Below, piece after piece: positions 1-12,384 of a stretch of 64,000 nucleotides of DNA. The translations under genes were made by a program, and so were the position numbers. The notes under the pieces are model-generated. The model saw only the letters and a list, made by a program, of their open reading frames with translations, searched no databases and was not told the DNA's origin. Origin of the DNA: Lumnitzera littorea (lineage: Eukaryota; Streptophyta; Magnoliopsida; Myrtales; Combretaceae); the NCBI GenBank assembly GCA_024138015.1, contig JAMXBB010000003.1:71526385-71590384 (forward strand), in the 5' to 3' direction. Every line of letters begins with the position of its first letter. Position 1 is the stretch's first letter.

Positions 1-1590
1 ATGACACTTTGAACTTCTTCTTGTCTTGCTTTTGCCAACATTCAAAGCTCCTTTAGGATCCTTAGAACACTCCTTAAGCCCTACTTCAAAGGACCACAAC
101 TCAATTTTCTGAAAAGGGTACAAAAAGGAGGAAGTAAGACAAAGAGTATAAGTAGAACCTTAGTACACAACCACCATATTTTTGCTTTGTCGACAAGTAT
201 TTCTTCATGATAGTAGCCTAGTGTTACATCTTAAGAGACCAAGATTTCTTAAAGATATAAGTATGATCACAAGTTGTTGAAACATCTAAGATTACCTTAA
301 GAAGCAAACTCATGAAAAAGTTGAAGTATGAGCATGTAAAGTTGGTGTTTTGTAAAGATACTTGTTTAACATTTTGAATGGAAGATTTTAAGTTAAGAAA
401 ATCTTAAAATGAGAACTTGAAGGAAAAGGAAGCATCTAGATGTGAGGTTTTAAGAGTCATTTGGATGTTGTTTTCACTTCTATTAAGATAAACATGCTCA
501 AATCTAGACTTAGGTAACATGAACTATGATATAGGAGTTATGATAAGTGTGAGATCTTCTATTTTCATGTAAAATATGAGTCAAATAATCATCTCATGGA
601 AAAGAAGTCAAGTTAAGATTTAAATACAAATAGCTTAAGTTCATGATCTAACACCTAAACTTAAGGAAATGATCAAACATATTGTAAAACCAAGTTGGGA
701 GCCCTCATACTCAAACCGACCAGATCTAGAACCTTCTTAAAAGACACTTGAAAATATAATAAAAGTAAGTAAACAAAGTGAAAAGACCAACCAAGGTAAG
801 TACGATAAGTATATTAAGCCTAAAACTCAAAATCAAGCTTAAAACTTTCAAAACGAGACTCAGATGTCAAGTTGAACCACCCTTAAGTTTTTTACCAGCA
901 ACTTGACACAACAATGAAAGTTGTTTTGAGACTCTCAAGAAGCTCACAAGACAATCCCTAAGCCAAGAAAGTGACCATCTTTAAATTGAATAAAAAATAA
1001 GCCCATTTGACAACTTAAGCCTACTTAAGAGCCTAAGAAGTGGTTGTTAGCTTTAGGAGTGTATATCAAAGTTGTAAATCTGACCTTAAGGAGTATTTTG
1101 AGCCTAAAATGAAATGTTGAGCCTAAGCCCAAAGGAATTCCCAAGTTACCAAAAAGCCCATTAACCAAACAAAGCCTAAAAGCACTCGAAATCATGAGGA
1201 CCGCTACTGTTTTGACCTATGGTTAGATTTACGTGCCTCATCTCAAAAATATAACCTCCCCAGGTTAAAGTACACTAATAAACGATGAAGATTGACTATA
1301 AGATCATAAAAATTAGATTTAAAATGAGAAAGTTATACGCAATTGAACTTTAAGTAAGAAATCGAGAAAAATGTGAAAACTAGTCAAAAGTATAACTTAA
1401 AGGGTTTTAACTTAGTTTTCTAAGTCTTATTTCAAATCCTTATAGTATTATGATTGTGATGTCCAAGGGACTCAGTGTTCGGAGACGACTTACCCCCAAA
1501 CTACTTTAATTGACCTGCATGGCTGAATGAGTGAATTCCTGATAACTTTTTACTTGATTTTACTTATAGAATAGATACATTTAAACTTTT

Positions 1591-1608
1591 ATATATATAT
1601 ATATATAT
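1591..1608. repeat. (AT)n microsatellite
   Basis: Nine consecutive AT dinucleotides inside AT-rich non-coding DNA. Confidence 0.85.
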
Positions 1609-2446
1609 TGAATGCTTATAGGATATGGGAAATGCATATGTATGAATTTGTGATTGAATACTATGGCTTGTTAATCATATAACAATGGAAATTGTTGGTG
1701 ATAATTTATATGTGCGATTAAATGGAATGAAATTGTCTGATCATCATGAAAAAACGGATTAACCACTTATATGATTAAGAAATTAAATGGATCATGCATT
1801 CCCCATAATTGCATTCAGATAATACTGACTACTGCTTTGGACAGAAGATGGGAAGGGACTCATAGGAGGAAGGCCTCCTACAAGATTAGGCACTAGCTAT
1901 GTCATCATTTTATTGAGTCTTTGTCACAAACTGACGGGCTTACTAGGCGCCAAGAGATGCCAACCGTCGGCAAGTGGCCGTATCTTATGGCTTCTACTTA
2001 GGGAATGTGTTTGTGGATTGCGGAGGCCACTACACCGTTAGACTTGGGATTGTGAAAATATTATTTGTTATTTAGTAAAGAAAGTATATATCTGCTTATA
2101 GTTTTGTTTTGGCTTAAGCACAATAGTGCAAATGATATAAAACCTAAGGTCTAGAACCTAGATTTTGGTTTGGGTTGATTAATTATCTCCAAACCCTGAC
2201 TATAGGAGGCGTAATTTTCAGTTGTATGCAGTTCCTAAGTCATTATATACGTTGTTTGTACTGATTATTCATATTGCTTCTAATAAATTTTTGCTATATA
2301 GTATTGACGAGGGTATTTATCTCACTAAGTGTAAGCTTATATCCTGATAGATTTCTTTTATTGTAGGGAAACCTCTTTGTTCAATCGGCCTAAAAGTATG
2401 CCCGAAGTAAGTCTTGTGTAGAGACGGGTTAGAGCGATCAAGGAGC

Positions 2447-2470
2447 GGAGAGGAGAGGAGAGGAGAGGAG
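2447..2470. repeat. (GGAGA)n short tandem repeat
   Basis: About five near-perfect units of GGAGA in an otherwise LTR-like stretch. Confidence 0.85.
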
Positions 2471-2713
2471 ATTTTGTAATAGCTTTTGTAGATGATTATT
2501 TACCTTTATTTTTGTTCATAATATAGTTTGAAGTTTATGATGTGGTTTCCATTATGAACTACATTTGTTTGTAATATTCTTTTGATATGGAACTTAACGA
2601 GTCCACATGTTTACTTGATTAATTTATGTCTTAGAAGTTAATTTTAGTAAATTGCTCTATATAACTTATCTATAGGCCTAGTGGTAATGTATAGTGGAAG
2701 GAGCCTTGTGTGT

Positions 2714-3600
2714 TGTATGAAAGGCCTGCGATCAGCAAAGGGGTTGATAGTAGACCTTCGTACAGTACACGGCGATCTACTACAACAACGATACTATTAG
2801 GTCATGATAGTTGCTCAGAGGATATAACACACCAATGAACACAACACGACTTAACACTTCACTTGATATAATGCATAAGTTGATGTCAAGGTCCACTCGC
2901 TACTAGTTCTGAGCTACTCGATAAGATTAGATAAGAGTATATGGAAAAATGGACTTGGAGAAGGTTGTCTCATAAGAACAGTATATTTAATGTGTATATG
3001 TAAAAAAAAATGATTGTGGCTTATAAGGAGAAGGGAATATTTGCAGTAAGTCCCTAGGGCAACATTATAAATAAAGAAATTACAAGAAGGTATATATAAA
3101 AAGGGGATTCCTAGTACATATGAAAAGGGGTAAAAGAGACAAAAGACAAAAAGGGAAAATAATACAATATTAGATGAAGAGGATAGGTGGCATGTGACTC
3201 TGGATCCGTATAAGGGTTCTCTAAACATAACAAGTGAGAGGAATCAAGGTATTGCAGCAATAAAGAAGCCGAGACATAAAAGGATGCCATGAGAGTTAGA
3301 AGGGGGCTAGAAGTGAAGTACCCAACCAGGAGCTAGCTGCATTTACTCAATAGGAGACTCTCGATAGTTGGAAGTCCGATCACTTGACATAGAGCTCTTG
3401 GTTAGAGGAAGGTCAGCATTAGTGAACAATAATGAACAGAGCATAATATAACCACCCAAATCTCTCAAGGAATTTAGCCATCTTCCTTCAGCATACTATT
3501 TCTCATCATCAACAGGTTGATAAGAAAGAATCCTTCGAGTGAGGGACTAGAGGCCTCTGAGGCGTATGTGAGTGTTGGCCCAATAGTAAGTAACCCATCA
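2714..3600 (-). repeat. Element A 3' LTR (left copy)
   Basis: Homologous to 8142-9061, clearly so from about 2795 ('ggatataacacacc') to the shared end 'agtaacccatca'. The first ~80 bases differ from the other copy. The left limit is therefore a best guess, based on a shared 'tgtatga' start. The LTR end abuts the pol C-terminal tail. Confidence 0.8.
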
Positions 3601-4720
3601 GCTCTTCAGGGTTGTTGGCGATTTGCCCTCAAGTCATGATCCTTGTCATCATCTGATACATAGGGAGTCAAATTGACAATGTTAAATGTGGTAAATACGC
3701 TAAAACTGTCAAGCAATTCAACCTCATAGGCATTATCATTAATGCACCTAAGGATTTTGTAAGGTCCATCCATTTTGAGAGATAGTTTGTTCATCCTCTT
3801 GCTAGGGAAGTGTTTCTTGCTAAGATGGATACAAACAAGGTCTCCAAGGGTATAAACGACTCGTCTCCTCCCTCGGCTACCCACTTCCTTCTATTGGGCT
3901 ACAGTCTTGGCCAATTGCTTGGCAATCTTCCGATGTAACCTCTGGAATTCCTTTGCACACTATAGGCTAGATTAACTTTCCCCTTATGTAGTCAAATTGT
4001 TAATTAAATTCAAGGGTAAGTTTGGGTTAAGTTCATAAACGACCTCAAATGTTGATGTTCCAATCGAGCAATTGTAGGCAAATTCAATGACAGGTAGGCA
4101 TAAATCCCAGTCATGCAAATTCTTCCCAACAACTATGCGCAAGAGGCTATTGATGGTTCTGTTCACAACTTCAATTTGGTCGTCTGTCTAGAGGTAATAA
4201 GAAGTACTGAACTTTCTCCATAAGGTCTTCTAAAAGAAGCTTGTCAACTTTGAGTCACGATCGGACACAACACTCCATGGCACTCCATGTAGTCGTACAA
4301 TTTCTTGCAAAAAAAGGTTAGTGATGAGTAAAGCATCATTAGTTGTATGGCAAGGAATGAAGTAACCCATCTTATTGAACCAATCAACCACTACCATGAT
4401 TGAGTCATGTCTTCTCGGCCTTTAAGGAGGGCCGAGCATGAAATCCATACCTAGATTGATCTACGGCCGCTCTAGGATAGGTAAGGATGTGTATTCCCTA
4501 TAGGGTTCTCTCCTCCCCTTCACATATTTATACACTTCGTACCTCTCAAGTACTTGGTACACATCCTTCATTATCTCAGACCAGTAAAAATGCTCCTTCA
4601 ATATCTCAACCATCCTCTTTTCCCCAAAATGGCAGGCTAAACCCCTAGCATGAGCTTCTTGAATGAGTAGCTCCTTTGCCGAACCACTCGACACACAAAC
4701 TTGCTTATCCTTCATCAAGA
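3601..4720 (-). pseudogene. Element A integrase (pol C-terminal part), broken
   Basis: Integrase joins the element's cDNA into host DNA. Read on the minus strand, the N-terminal zinc-binding region lies near 4530-4700. It keeps the two His (ACHFGEKR, KEHFYW), but the paired Cys are replaced by Tyr (RYEVYKY). The core follows at about 3980-4450. It keeps the VVSDRDSK aspartate block and a DDQIEVVNR block holding the catalytic Glu position, with stops between. The last open stretch, 3606-3884, is the C-terminal GPY-like region (MDGPYKILR, FNIVNLTPY). No chromodomain follows. Frameshifts separate the open pieces. Confidence 0.8.
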
Positions 4721-5990
4721 ATCTCTTACTCAAGTAGAAACCTTCCGTAGCTCCTCCAACACTATACTTAGCCACTAAGGGTCTAAAATGTGGATTATCC
4801 TCACACTGATTAACTAAAGTGTCAAATCCAAGCACCTTAGCTTGCAATGTTGTGATAAGGGCATGACGGCGAGAAAAAGCATTAGCCACTGTGTTGGTGC
4901 TCCCCTTCTTATATCTGATGACATAGCAAAAGGTCTCCAAAAACTCAACCCATTTAGCATAATGTTAAGAAAGTTTTTGTTGCCTATGAAGATACTTGAG
5001 AGACTCATGATCGAAGTAGATGATGAATTCTCTCGACAATAGATAATGCTGCCAATTCTAGAGTGTTCAGACAAAGGCGTAGAACTCCTTATTGTAGGCT
5101 AGGTAATTCAAAGCAGCACCTCAGAGCTTTTCAATGAAGTAGGCAATAGGGCAGCATTTCTGCATAAGGACATCACCAATGCCGACACCAAACACATCAC
5201 ATTCAACCTCAAAAACTTTCTTAAAATCTGGCAGGGTAAGTATTGGAGTGGACATCAACTTAGACTTTACATCTTCAAAACTCTTTTGAGCTTTCTCTGA
5301 CCACCTAAATTCAACGTTCTTCCTCATCAATTTAGTTAATGGTGCAGTCATGGAACTGAAGTTTTGAATGAATCTCCGATAGGACAAAGCTAGACTATGG
5401 AAGATCCTAACTTTAGCAGCACTAATCGGTGTAAGCCACTCAATAATAGCTTTGACTTTCTCATCATCAACTCGAACTCCCTTCCTTAAAAAAACATATC
5501 CAAGGAATACAACCTCGCTGTGACAGAACACACATTTCTTTACGTTGCCAAATAATCTCTTAGCATGGAGGATGTTAAATACCAATCTCAAGTGCTCGAC
5601 ATGGGTGATGAGGTTAGCACTATAGACTAAGATATCATCAAAATAAACCACAAGACATTTGCTGATCTATAAACATACTTGGTGCATTAGTCAGCCCAAA
5701 CGACATCACTAACCATTCAAACATACTATCTCTTGTCTTGAAAACCATCTTCCATTCATCTCCAGGTCTCATTTGTATTTGGTGGTAGCCATTCTTTAGG
5801 TCAATCTTAGAAAAGATGAAGGCACCATATAACTTGTCAAGCATATCATCAAGTCATAAGATTAGGTATCGTTATTTAATAGTGATCTTATTGATGGCTC
5901 AACTGTCTATGCACATTCTCCATGTTCCATCCTTTTTCAGAACAAGTACCCCTAGTACAATGCAGGGGCTCATGCTCTCATGGACATATC
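4721..5990 (-). pseudogene. Element A reverse transcriptase and RNase H, broken
   Basis: This region copied the element's RNA into DNA and degraded the template. Minus-strand pieces cover the RT palm (FSKIDLKNGYHQ near 5790) and the catalytic YFDDILVYS block at about 5620-5650. A connection segment follows (VDDEKVKAIIEW, then FHSLALSYRRFI), then the start of RNase H (VECDVFGVGIGDVLMQ near 5190). The rest of RNase H and its tail lie at 4860-5120, with stops. The YFDD aspartates and the palm aspartate remain. Inactivation comes from frameshifts and stops, for instance near 5640 and 5850. Confidence 0.85.
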
Positions 5991-6389
5991 CATAGTCTAC
6001 CAATTCATCCACCTGCTTCTTCAATTTAGCTATCTACTCTAGATTAAGCCTGTAAACAAGTCGGTTTAATAAGGAATCTCCTGGATGGAGGTTGATGTAA
6101 TGCTTAATACCTCTTAAGGGAGGTAAACCTTTCAACATCTCGGCATGAAATAGATCGGCAATGTCTTGAAGTAGCTGTTACACCTCGGCAAGTCAGTTCT
6201 CAGCTTCTCCCACCTCCAAGAGCCTCCTATCTAAGAAGAGCATAAAGTCGTCGGTCCTAACTTATCAAGTAAATTGAGCTTAGGAAATCACCAAGGACTT
6301 CTACTACAATGATTTAGCAAACTTCTCTTGGACTTCTCATACTTTCTTAAGACTTATGGGTGTTAATATAATTTCCTTCCCATCCTTCT

Positions 6390-6990
6390 GGAGCATGTAA
6401 GTGCTCCTATAACCATCGTGTAACACTCTCAAATCAAATAGCCACAATCAGCTGAGTAATATGTGAGAAGCACACATGGGAAGGACATCACATAGCACCT
6501 CGTCCCTATACCTATCACCAATGGTAATCGGCACTATAACTTACTCTGCAATGTGTAGTCCTCCTTTCTTGTTTAGTCAGTGAATCTTGTATAACTTAGG
6601 GTATGAAAGGGTTGGCAATTTCGTCGCCTTAACTACCCCTTGTGCTATGACATTAGTATAGCTCCCTCCATCAATAATCAAGGTACATAGCTTACCATTC
6701 ACTCAGAAATTTGTATGGAAGAAGTTCTCCCTTTGCTCATTCTCATTAGCCACAAAAGTATTAAGAGATTGGCGAACGATAAAATAATACTTAGTACTGC
6801 CCTCAGGTGGTATCTCAGCATCGAGATCTTCCTGAAACTCTTCCAGGATCTGATCAACTCTCATTTCTTCCTCTCCTTTACTCGTGGTCTCTACATCAAA
6901 CTAAGGCTTGTCTCCCTTTACAGTCATGACTCGGCAATTCGGACATTAACTAGTTACATGTCCATAACCGAGACATTTAAAGCATTTAAT
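6390..6990 (-). pseudogene. Element A protease and gag zinc knuckle, broken
   Basis: The CCHC zinc knuckle of the nucleocapsid reads CFKCLGYGHVTS*C on the minus strand at about 6930-6980, with one stop before the last Cys. Downstream in coding sense, the aspartic protease active site reads LIIDGGSYTNVI near 6660-6700, with the catalytic Asp retained. The family's PR tail (HILLS..WLFD, HDGYRSTY) follows to about 6400. The protease would have cut the gag-pol polyprotein. Frames are interrupted. Confidence 0.8.
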
Positions 6991-7950
6991 TTCTCGAGTC
7001 TTTCTTCTTAAGCTCTAACCTTAATCTCTTCGAGCCTTAGGTTCCTTGGCCTTCTTTGGATCAACTCGGCATTAGTCCTCAACGTTTTACCTTAGAACTA
7101 TTCGATGCTCGATCATTCACTCGTCGACTTGACGTACTGCTTTTGATTAGCATAATTGGTCGAGTACTTGGCATCCAACTAGCCTAGTTCTACCTCTATC
7201 TTTTGACTCTCTATGCCACCCTGATGGCTTCATCTAGAGTCGCTAGACTCTGCAACTCCAATATGTTACCAATCTCAATCCTTAGTTCGGAAATGAACCT
7301 TATGATAGTTTGCATCTCGGGTTCATTAACATCATACCTGATCATGAGCAATTGAAATTCTCAGATATAGTCATCCAATGATTAGCTACATTGTCTCAAG
7401 TTTTCAAGATGTTAGAACATGTCTTGTTTGTAGTGTTCGAGAACGAACCTACCTCTCAGGACCCTCTTCATTTCGTTCTACATTCGAACTTCTTGCCCTC
7501 AGGCAGACATTCTATAGCTTCTTCCACTACATTGCCACATATCCAGAAAATTCCAATGCAACTACTTAAATACAAACAGTGTCTTCATAATCATAAAAAT
7601 CCCAACATACTACTCCTCTTCTTCATCATACTCTTCTACTTCATCCAACTCCAATCTTCTCCTCGCCTTTGTATTGGCATGTCGGGGTGGTGCTTGGTAT
7701 ATAGGAACGGGATCTAGCATATGCAGTTCATTCATTTGCCTTCTCAACCTATCTCTCCTCTCTCAGTCCTATTCAACAACTCTCTTACGTAGCCCAATCT
7801 TTAGAACTCTTTGTACTGAAGCAACTAAGTTAGCCACAATAGTAGCAAGGTCTTATATCTATTCATTAGTAGTATGTAATGTTTGTTAGGTCACTCAACC
7901 ACGACCAAGAGCATTACTCTCAACATCGTTAATTTCTACTTAAATACTAA
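6991..7950 (-). pseudogene. Element A gag, broken
   Basis: Gag builds the virus-like particle. On the minus strand around 7200-7440 the retrotransposon gag domain is readable in pieces: LDDYISEFQLLMIRYDV, then FISELRIEIGNILELQ, then a LATLDEAIRVA helix. The N-terminal third, up to about 7950, is too eroded to align by eye. Plus-strand open frames of 60-108 codons at 7378-7889 are antisense shadows of this gag. Confidence 0.7.
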
Positions 7951-8125
7951 GATTCGAAATTGTCAAAATGAAGCGTCAGAAAATACTCTTCACACAATCC
8001 TCACACACACTAATATCCAACAAACTGTGACCTGTAAACTTTCTCTATTCTCCTAAATGAAAACGGAGTATCACGAATAATAACTAGTAGTGATTATAAC
8101 CACACAACCCTCATCACAACCTTAA

Positions 8126-8137
8126 GCTCTAATACCA
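8126..8137 (-). other. Element A primer-binding site
   Basis: The minus strand reads TGGTATTAGAGC, one mismatch from TGGTATCAGAGC, the usual plant initiator-Met tRNA primer site. It starts four bases inside the right LTR, the expected geometry. This fixes the element's orientation as minus. Confidence 0.85.
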
Positions 8138-8141
8138 GGAT

Positions 8142-9061
8142 TGTATGATGTACCTAGGAGCTAAGTTATCACTAAGGCATACTGTAGCAAATTAAAACCA
8201 ATAGGTTCGAGATATCGAAGGAAGATAGGATGAAACAGTCTAAGAACTGATTAGAGTAGCTGACATGAAGTTACTCGGAGGATATAATACACCAACAAAC
8301 ACAACACGACTTAACATTTCACTTAATATAATGCATAAGTTAATGTCATGGTCTACCCACCACTAATACTGAGCTACTTAGTAAGATTAGATAAGAGTGT
8401 ATGGAAAAATGGACTTAGAAATGGTTGTCTCTCAAGAATAGTATATTCAATGTCTAAATGTAAAAATAGATGATTGGGGCTTACAAGGAGAAGGGACTAT
8501 TTATAGTAAGTTCCTAGGGTAACATTATAAATAAAGAAATTACAAGAAGGTATATATAAAAAGGGCATTCTTAATACATACGAAAAGGGGTAAAAGGAAC
8601 AAAAGACAAAAGGGAAAATAGCACAATGCCAGATGAAGAGGACAGGTGGTAATACGACTCTGGATCTGTACAAGGGTTCTCTAAGTACAGTAAGCGAGAG
8701 GAATTAAGGTGTTGTGGCGATAAAGAAGCCGAGATGTGAAAGGATACCATGAGAGTTAAAAGGGGGCTAGAAGAGAAGTACCTAGCTAAGAGATAGCTGC
8801 ATTTACTTAGTAGGGGACTTTCGGTAGTTGGAAGTCTGATCACTCGACATAGAGCTCTCGACCAAAGGAAAGTCAACATTGGCGTATGATAATGAATAGA
8901 GCATAGTATAACCATCCAAAGCTCTCAAGGAATTTAGCCATCCTCCTTCAGCATACTGTTTCTTATCATCGGTGAGTTAATGAGAAATAATCCTTTGGGT
9001 AAGGGACTAGAGGCCTCTAAGGCGTATACGAGTGATTAGGCTGGTAGTCAGTAACCCATCA
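8142..9061 (-). repeat. Element A 5' LTR (right copy)
   Basis: 920 bp, beginning TGTATGATGTACC and ending GTAACCCATCA on the plus strand, so both ends are TG...CA. It is homologous to 2714-3600. It borders the primer-binding site on the left and unrelated gag sequence of element E on the right. Confidence 0.85.
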
Positions 9062-9800
9062 AGTTTTCAAGAAGAGCTGCTTAGGCTAGAATTTTTTTTC
9101 TACCAACCACATGAACGTATTTTTTATTATTATCAATATGAAGACCATGACAAAGTACGGACTATTGCCATAGTGTTCTCCGGATATGCCACATTGTGGT
9201 TGAGGAACTTCTAGGCCATGACAAGGAGAGAGAGATATAGAGAGGTTAGCACTTAGCTTGAGATGAAAAGAGTCCTTAAAAATAGATTTATGCTAAATGC
9301 TTACTTACAGGATACTTTTGTTTGACTTCAAGAGCTGAGATAAGGAAACCAAACTATTAATGAGTATGTTCAAGAATTCCAATGCTTATGATTTGATATG
9401 AAGTAGATAAGCCTTCTAATAGAATAGGTTCTAGATTCCTTACTAAAATGAGGTATGATATTCTAGACATAGTAGAATTACAACATTTTACAACGCTAGA
9501 TGAAGCGATCAAAATTGCTTAGTGAGTAGAGAGATAAAGGAAGAATAGGCCATGTCAACGTCCAACGGGCTGACTTAGCCAATCCTACAGACTTACTCAA
9601 AGCAATAACTAAGCTCCCCAAAGCTCTAACCCTAGTAGAAGAGCTAAGGTAGTGATTGAACTTAAGGGTTGCCTTACCAAGCAGGAGTTGTCGATAAGAA
9701 CTTATGATGAGGGATAAGGACCTAGAAGAAAGATGAGCCAGATTAAGTGCTTCAAGTGCTAAGGATTTAGGAACATGACTACCTAATGCTTGAATAGATG
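9062..9800 (+). pseudogene. Element E gag, 5'-truncated and broken
   Basis: Plus-strand gypsy gag fragment that starts abruptly at the edge of element A. Readable blocks are HDKVRTIAIVFSGYATLWL, then MKRVLKNRFMLNAYLQDTF and TINEYVQEFQCL. A zinc knuckle with two stops (CFKC*GFRNMTT*C) lies at about 9748-9789. No LTR or primer site of this element is present to the left, so the 5' end was lost before or during insertion of A. Confidence 0.8.
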
Positions 9801-10400
9801 GACTATGATGATCAAGGGAGATGCTTCGAAGGTTGAAGTAGATAGTATAGATGAGGAACCTGAGGAGAAAAGAGAGTTAGAGGAAGAAGCTAGGGTTAAT
9901 GATGAATTGGTCAAAGAGGACGTGTTTGTCGAAGACTTAGATAAGTTTACCAAAGTCGTTAGAAGAGCAATGAGTTTCAAGCCATCTATTGAAGAAGAGC
10001 AACGTGAAAACTTATTTCACATCACTTGTAAGATGAATGAACAAGTAAGTGCACTTATAGTAGATAATAGAAGTTACACAAATGTAATATCTATTGACCT
10101 AGTTTAGAAGCTCAATTTGCCAACCATTTCACATCCAAGGCCTTATAAATTACATTGGCTAAACGAGAAGGGAACACTACACGTTACTCAATAAGTATTA
10201 TTGCCAATCTTTATTGGAAACTATTTTTATGAAAACCTATGTAACATGCTACCCATGTATGCATCCCACGCGCTGCTAAGCCGACCTTGGTTATTTGATC
10301 GTAGAGTCATACATGATGGGTTTCAAAATACATATGCCTTTGGGAAGGATGGGAGGAATATTACTTTGAACCCTATGACCCCAAACAAGTGAGTAAACTA
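9801..10400 (+). pseudogene. Element E aspartic protease, decayed
   Basis: Follows the zinc knuckle in the same sense. The active-site block reads LIVDNRSYTNVISIDLV near 10060, where relatives in this window have DGG. The catalytic Asp survives but both glycines are lost. The PR tail is clear downstream (SHALLSRPWLFDRRVIHDGF at about 10265-10325). A stop separates the two halves. Confidence 0.8.
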
Positions 10401-10559
10401 CAAACTAAGCTAGCTTAAGGATCAAAGAAAGCTTTGGTTTTGAGTTGAATCGAATTCTAAGAAGCCATTAAGTCTGACTTGTTGACCTACTTATTGATAA
10501 GGAGACTACTAGAGTTGAAAGAGCGAGTCAAACTATTGAAAGAAGTCAAGGAGTTACTT

Positions 10560-11501
10560 AATGAATATGCTAACCTATTTCCAAAATAGCTACCAAAAAG
10601 GATTACCCCCTTTTTTAAGGCATTGAATATTATATTGACTTGATACCTAGTGTTGCTCTATCAAATAAGCTAGCTTATCAGATGAATCCCGAACAAGCTG
10701 CTAAGCTCTAAAGACAAGTTAATGAATTATTGGAAAAGGGATATGTAAGAGAAAGTTTTAGCCCCTGTATTGTACCTGCATTGCTTGTGCCAAAGAAGGA
10801 TGGTACTTGGTAAATGTGTGTGGTTAGTAGAGTTATGAATAAAATGACGGTAAAGTATAGGTACCCCAATCCCAAGCTAGACAATATGTTAGACAAGCTG
10901 AGTGGTACCAAAGTATTTAGTAAGATTAACCTGAAGTTAAGGTACCATCATATTCTAATGAGACAAGTGGATGAATGAAAAAATGCTTTTAAGACCCAAC
11001 ATGGCTTGTATAAGTACACCTTTTGGGCTATCAAATGCCCTTATCACTTTTATGTGATTGATGAACCATCTTCTGCAAAACTTGATCAAAAGATGTGTCA
11101 TGGTCTATTTCGACGACATTTTTGTCTATAGTACTGACCTGGTAAGCCATGTTAACCATTTTTAAGTTGTTTTTAGTATCCTTCGAGCAGAGAAGTTGTT
11201 CAATGAAGAAATGTTGTTTCTGTCCAAAAGAGGTGATCTTCTTAAGCTACGGAGTTAGTAGAGGAGGATTAAGGGTTGATGAAGAGAGAGCTCAAGCCAT
11301 TGTTGATTGGCTAACCCTAACTTTGTGTATCAAGGTGAGAAGTTTCCATAGATTAGCTTCCTTCTATTGATTCTTTATCTAAGGATTAAGTACTATAGTT
11401 GCACTTCTAACTAAGCCTACAACAAAGAACATAGAGTTTAACTAAGGAGATAAAGAGGAGAGAAGCTTTGCTGAGGTGAAGGAAAGACTGACCTTTACCC
11501 C
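10560..11501 (+). pseudogene. Element E reverse transcriptase, 3'-truncated
   Basis: RT fingers and palm are recognisable: LLEKGYVRESFSPCIVPALL, VPKKDGTW with Trp then a stop, and NKMTVKYRYPNPKLDNMLDK. In the palm motif the catalytic Asp is replaced (FSKINLKLRYHH instead of a KIDL form). MVYFDDIFVYS survives near 11100 in another frame. The connection segment (VDEERAQAIVDWL, then FHRLASFY) is followed by SFAEVKERLTFTP, where the LTR of element B begins at 11502. RNase H and integrase are not found to the right in this orientation. Confidence 0.85.
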
Positions 11502-12365
11502 TAATAGGAATCAACCCTTAGACCAATCACACTAAATCAAACTAGAGGACTCTAAGGACTCACTTGCAAAATATTAACTCAAGACCCTAGTCGACACGGA
11601 AATTCCTATCCTAACCTTTGTGTTTCCTTTTTCTATCGACCTAACTGCTAAGCCTTCAAAAGTACCAAACCTGTCGAATAGCTATGCTATGATAGAACAT
11701 CTGAGCAAATAGCCCCAAGACTATCTAAGCCCAGCTCCTAAACCATTAACAGATGTTTGATCCCAACCCCAACTAACTACTCTGTAATGAGATTAATTGG
11801 GCTCTAACTTGATCCAGATCAAGTCGGCCCCTGATCATGAATTCTCTTCTTCTCATCCATTTATACCATATTGCTGATGTCCAGCTCTTGAATGATATGT
11901 ATCTTTTGGCACAACATTCCAGAGGGATCCTTCACTTTTCGTAATGAATATTTTTTATCTATTTTACCCTTTTTAGTATGTACTATGTAACCTAATTGTA
12001 AGAATACCCCCTTTTGTCTTTTGACACATGTAAAGTAACCCCAGTGGATGGATTTATAAACCCGCACTTAATAGTACACAAACAACAATCATCAATGTCA
12101 AAATTTTATCTAAGTTCCTTTTGAGCAACCATAGTGTTCTCATTACCCTTCAACTCTTATCTATTTCCTTTAGCAAGGAGTAGTGGCGAGTAACCCTTCA
12201 ATTGAAATCGATGAGCCATATCCGGCGGATTGTAGGCTAAGTAAGATCAATTGGTGTATCATATCTAGTTGATAGTTTCCTGGACTTTGCTAACTTTTCT
12301 TTTATTTCTTTTTAGTTAGCTTCATTGTAGTGTTTCTCCATGTGTCTAACCCCGGAGATGCATCA
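11502..12365 (+). repeat. Element B 5' LTR
   Basis: Starts TAATAGGAATC right after E's RT. The start matches the LTR starts of element D (TAATAGGAATT and TGATAGGAATT), so it is probably a TG-to-TA change. It ends GATGCATCA, just before a degenerate initiator-Met primer site. Length is 864 bp. No partner 3' LTR is visible, because B is cut off near 28685. A TATA-like 'ttataaacc' lies near 12052. Confidence 0.75.
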
Positions 12366-12372
12366 GCTTTAC

Positions 12373-12384
12373 TAGTATCAAAGC
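12373..12384 (+). other. Element B primer-binding site, degenerate
   Basis: TAGTATCAAAGC, two transitions away from the TGGTATCAGAGC initiator-Met site, seven bases after the LTR end. Both changes are G to A. Confidence 0.75.

Larger units (their letters stand above)
1..2713. other. Non-coding, LTR-like sequence
   Basis: I see no credible coding sequence here; every frame is short and broken. From about 1440 to 2600 the texture resembles the downstream half of long Tekay-type LTRs elsewhere in this window. It has a GC-richer block at 1840-2060, then a phrase around 2310-2345 ('ctcactaagtgtaagctt') that parallels 'ctcactgagctg' in solo LTR H near 26770. The likely reading is an old plus-strand LTR truncated by the window start, but I could not define its ends, so this is inference. 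Positions 1-1400 are AT-rich and unassigned. Confidence 0.35.
2714..9061 (-). mobile_element. Element A: Ty3/gypsy retrotransposon, near full length, decayed
   Basis: Two long direct repeats bracket a minus-strand gag-pol in the order gag, protease, RT, RNase H, integrase (read right to left). A primer-binding site of initiator-Met type sits just inside the right LTR. The order RT then integrase defines Ty3/gypsy. The pol style (YFDD, FNIVNLTPY tail) and lack of a visible chromodomain resemble CRM/Reina-like plant chromoviruses, but clade assignment needs a tree. Many stops and frameshifts make it inactive. The 5-bp flanks (TGTGT at 2709-2713, AGTTT at 9062-9066) do not match, so the left edge or the flank has been rearranged. 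Confidence 0.85.

Noticed and set aside
7378..7889. Overlapping plus-strand frames of 63-108 codons
   Set aside because: Antisense to the decayed gag of element A, with no domain of their own.
2709..9066. Target duplication for element A (TGTGT / AGTTT)
   Set aside because: The five bases do not match even allowing transitions, so no duplication is claimed.
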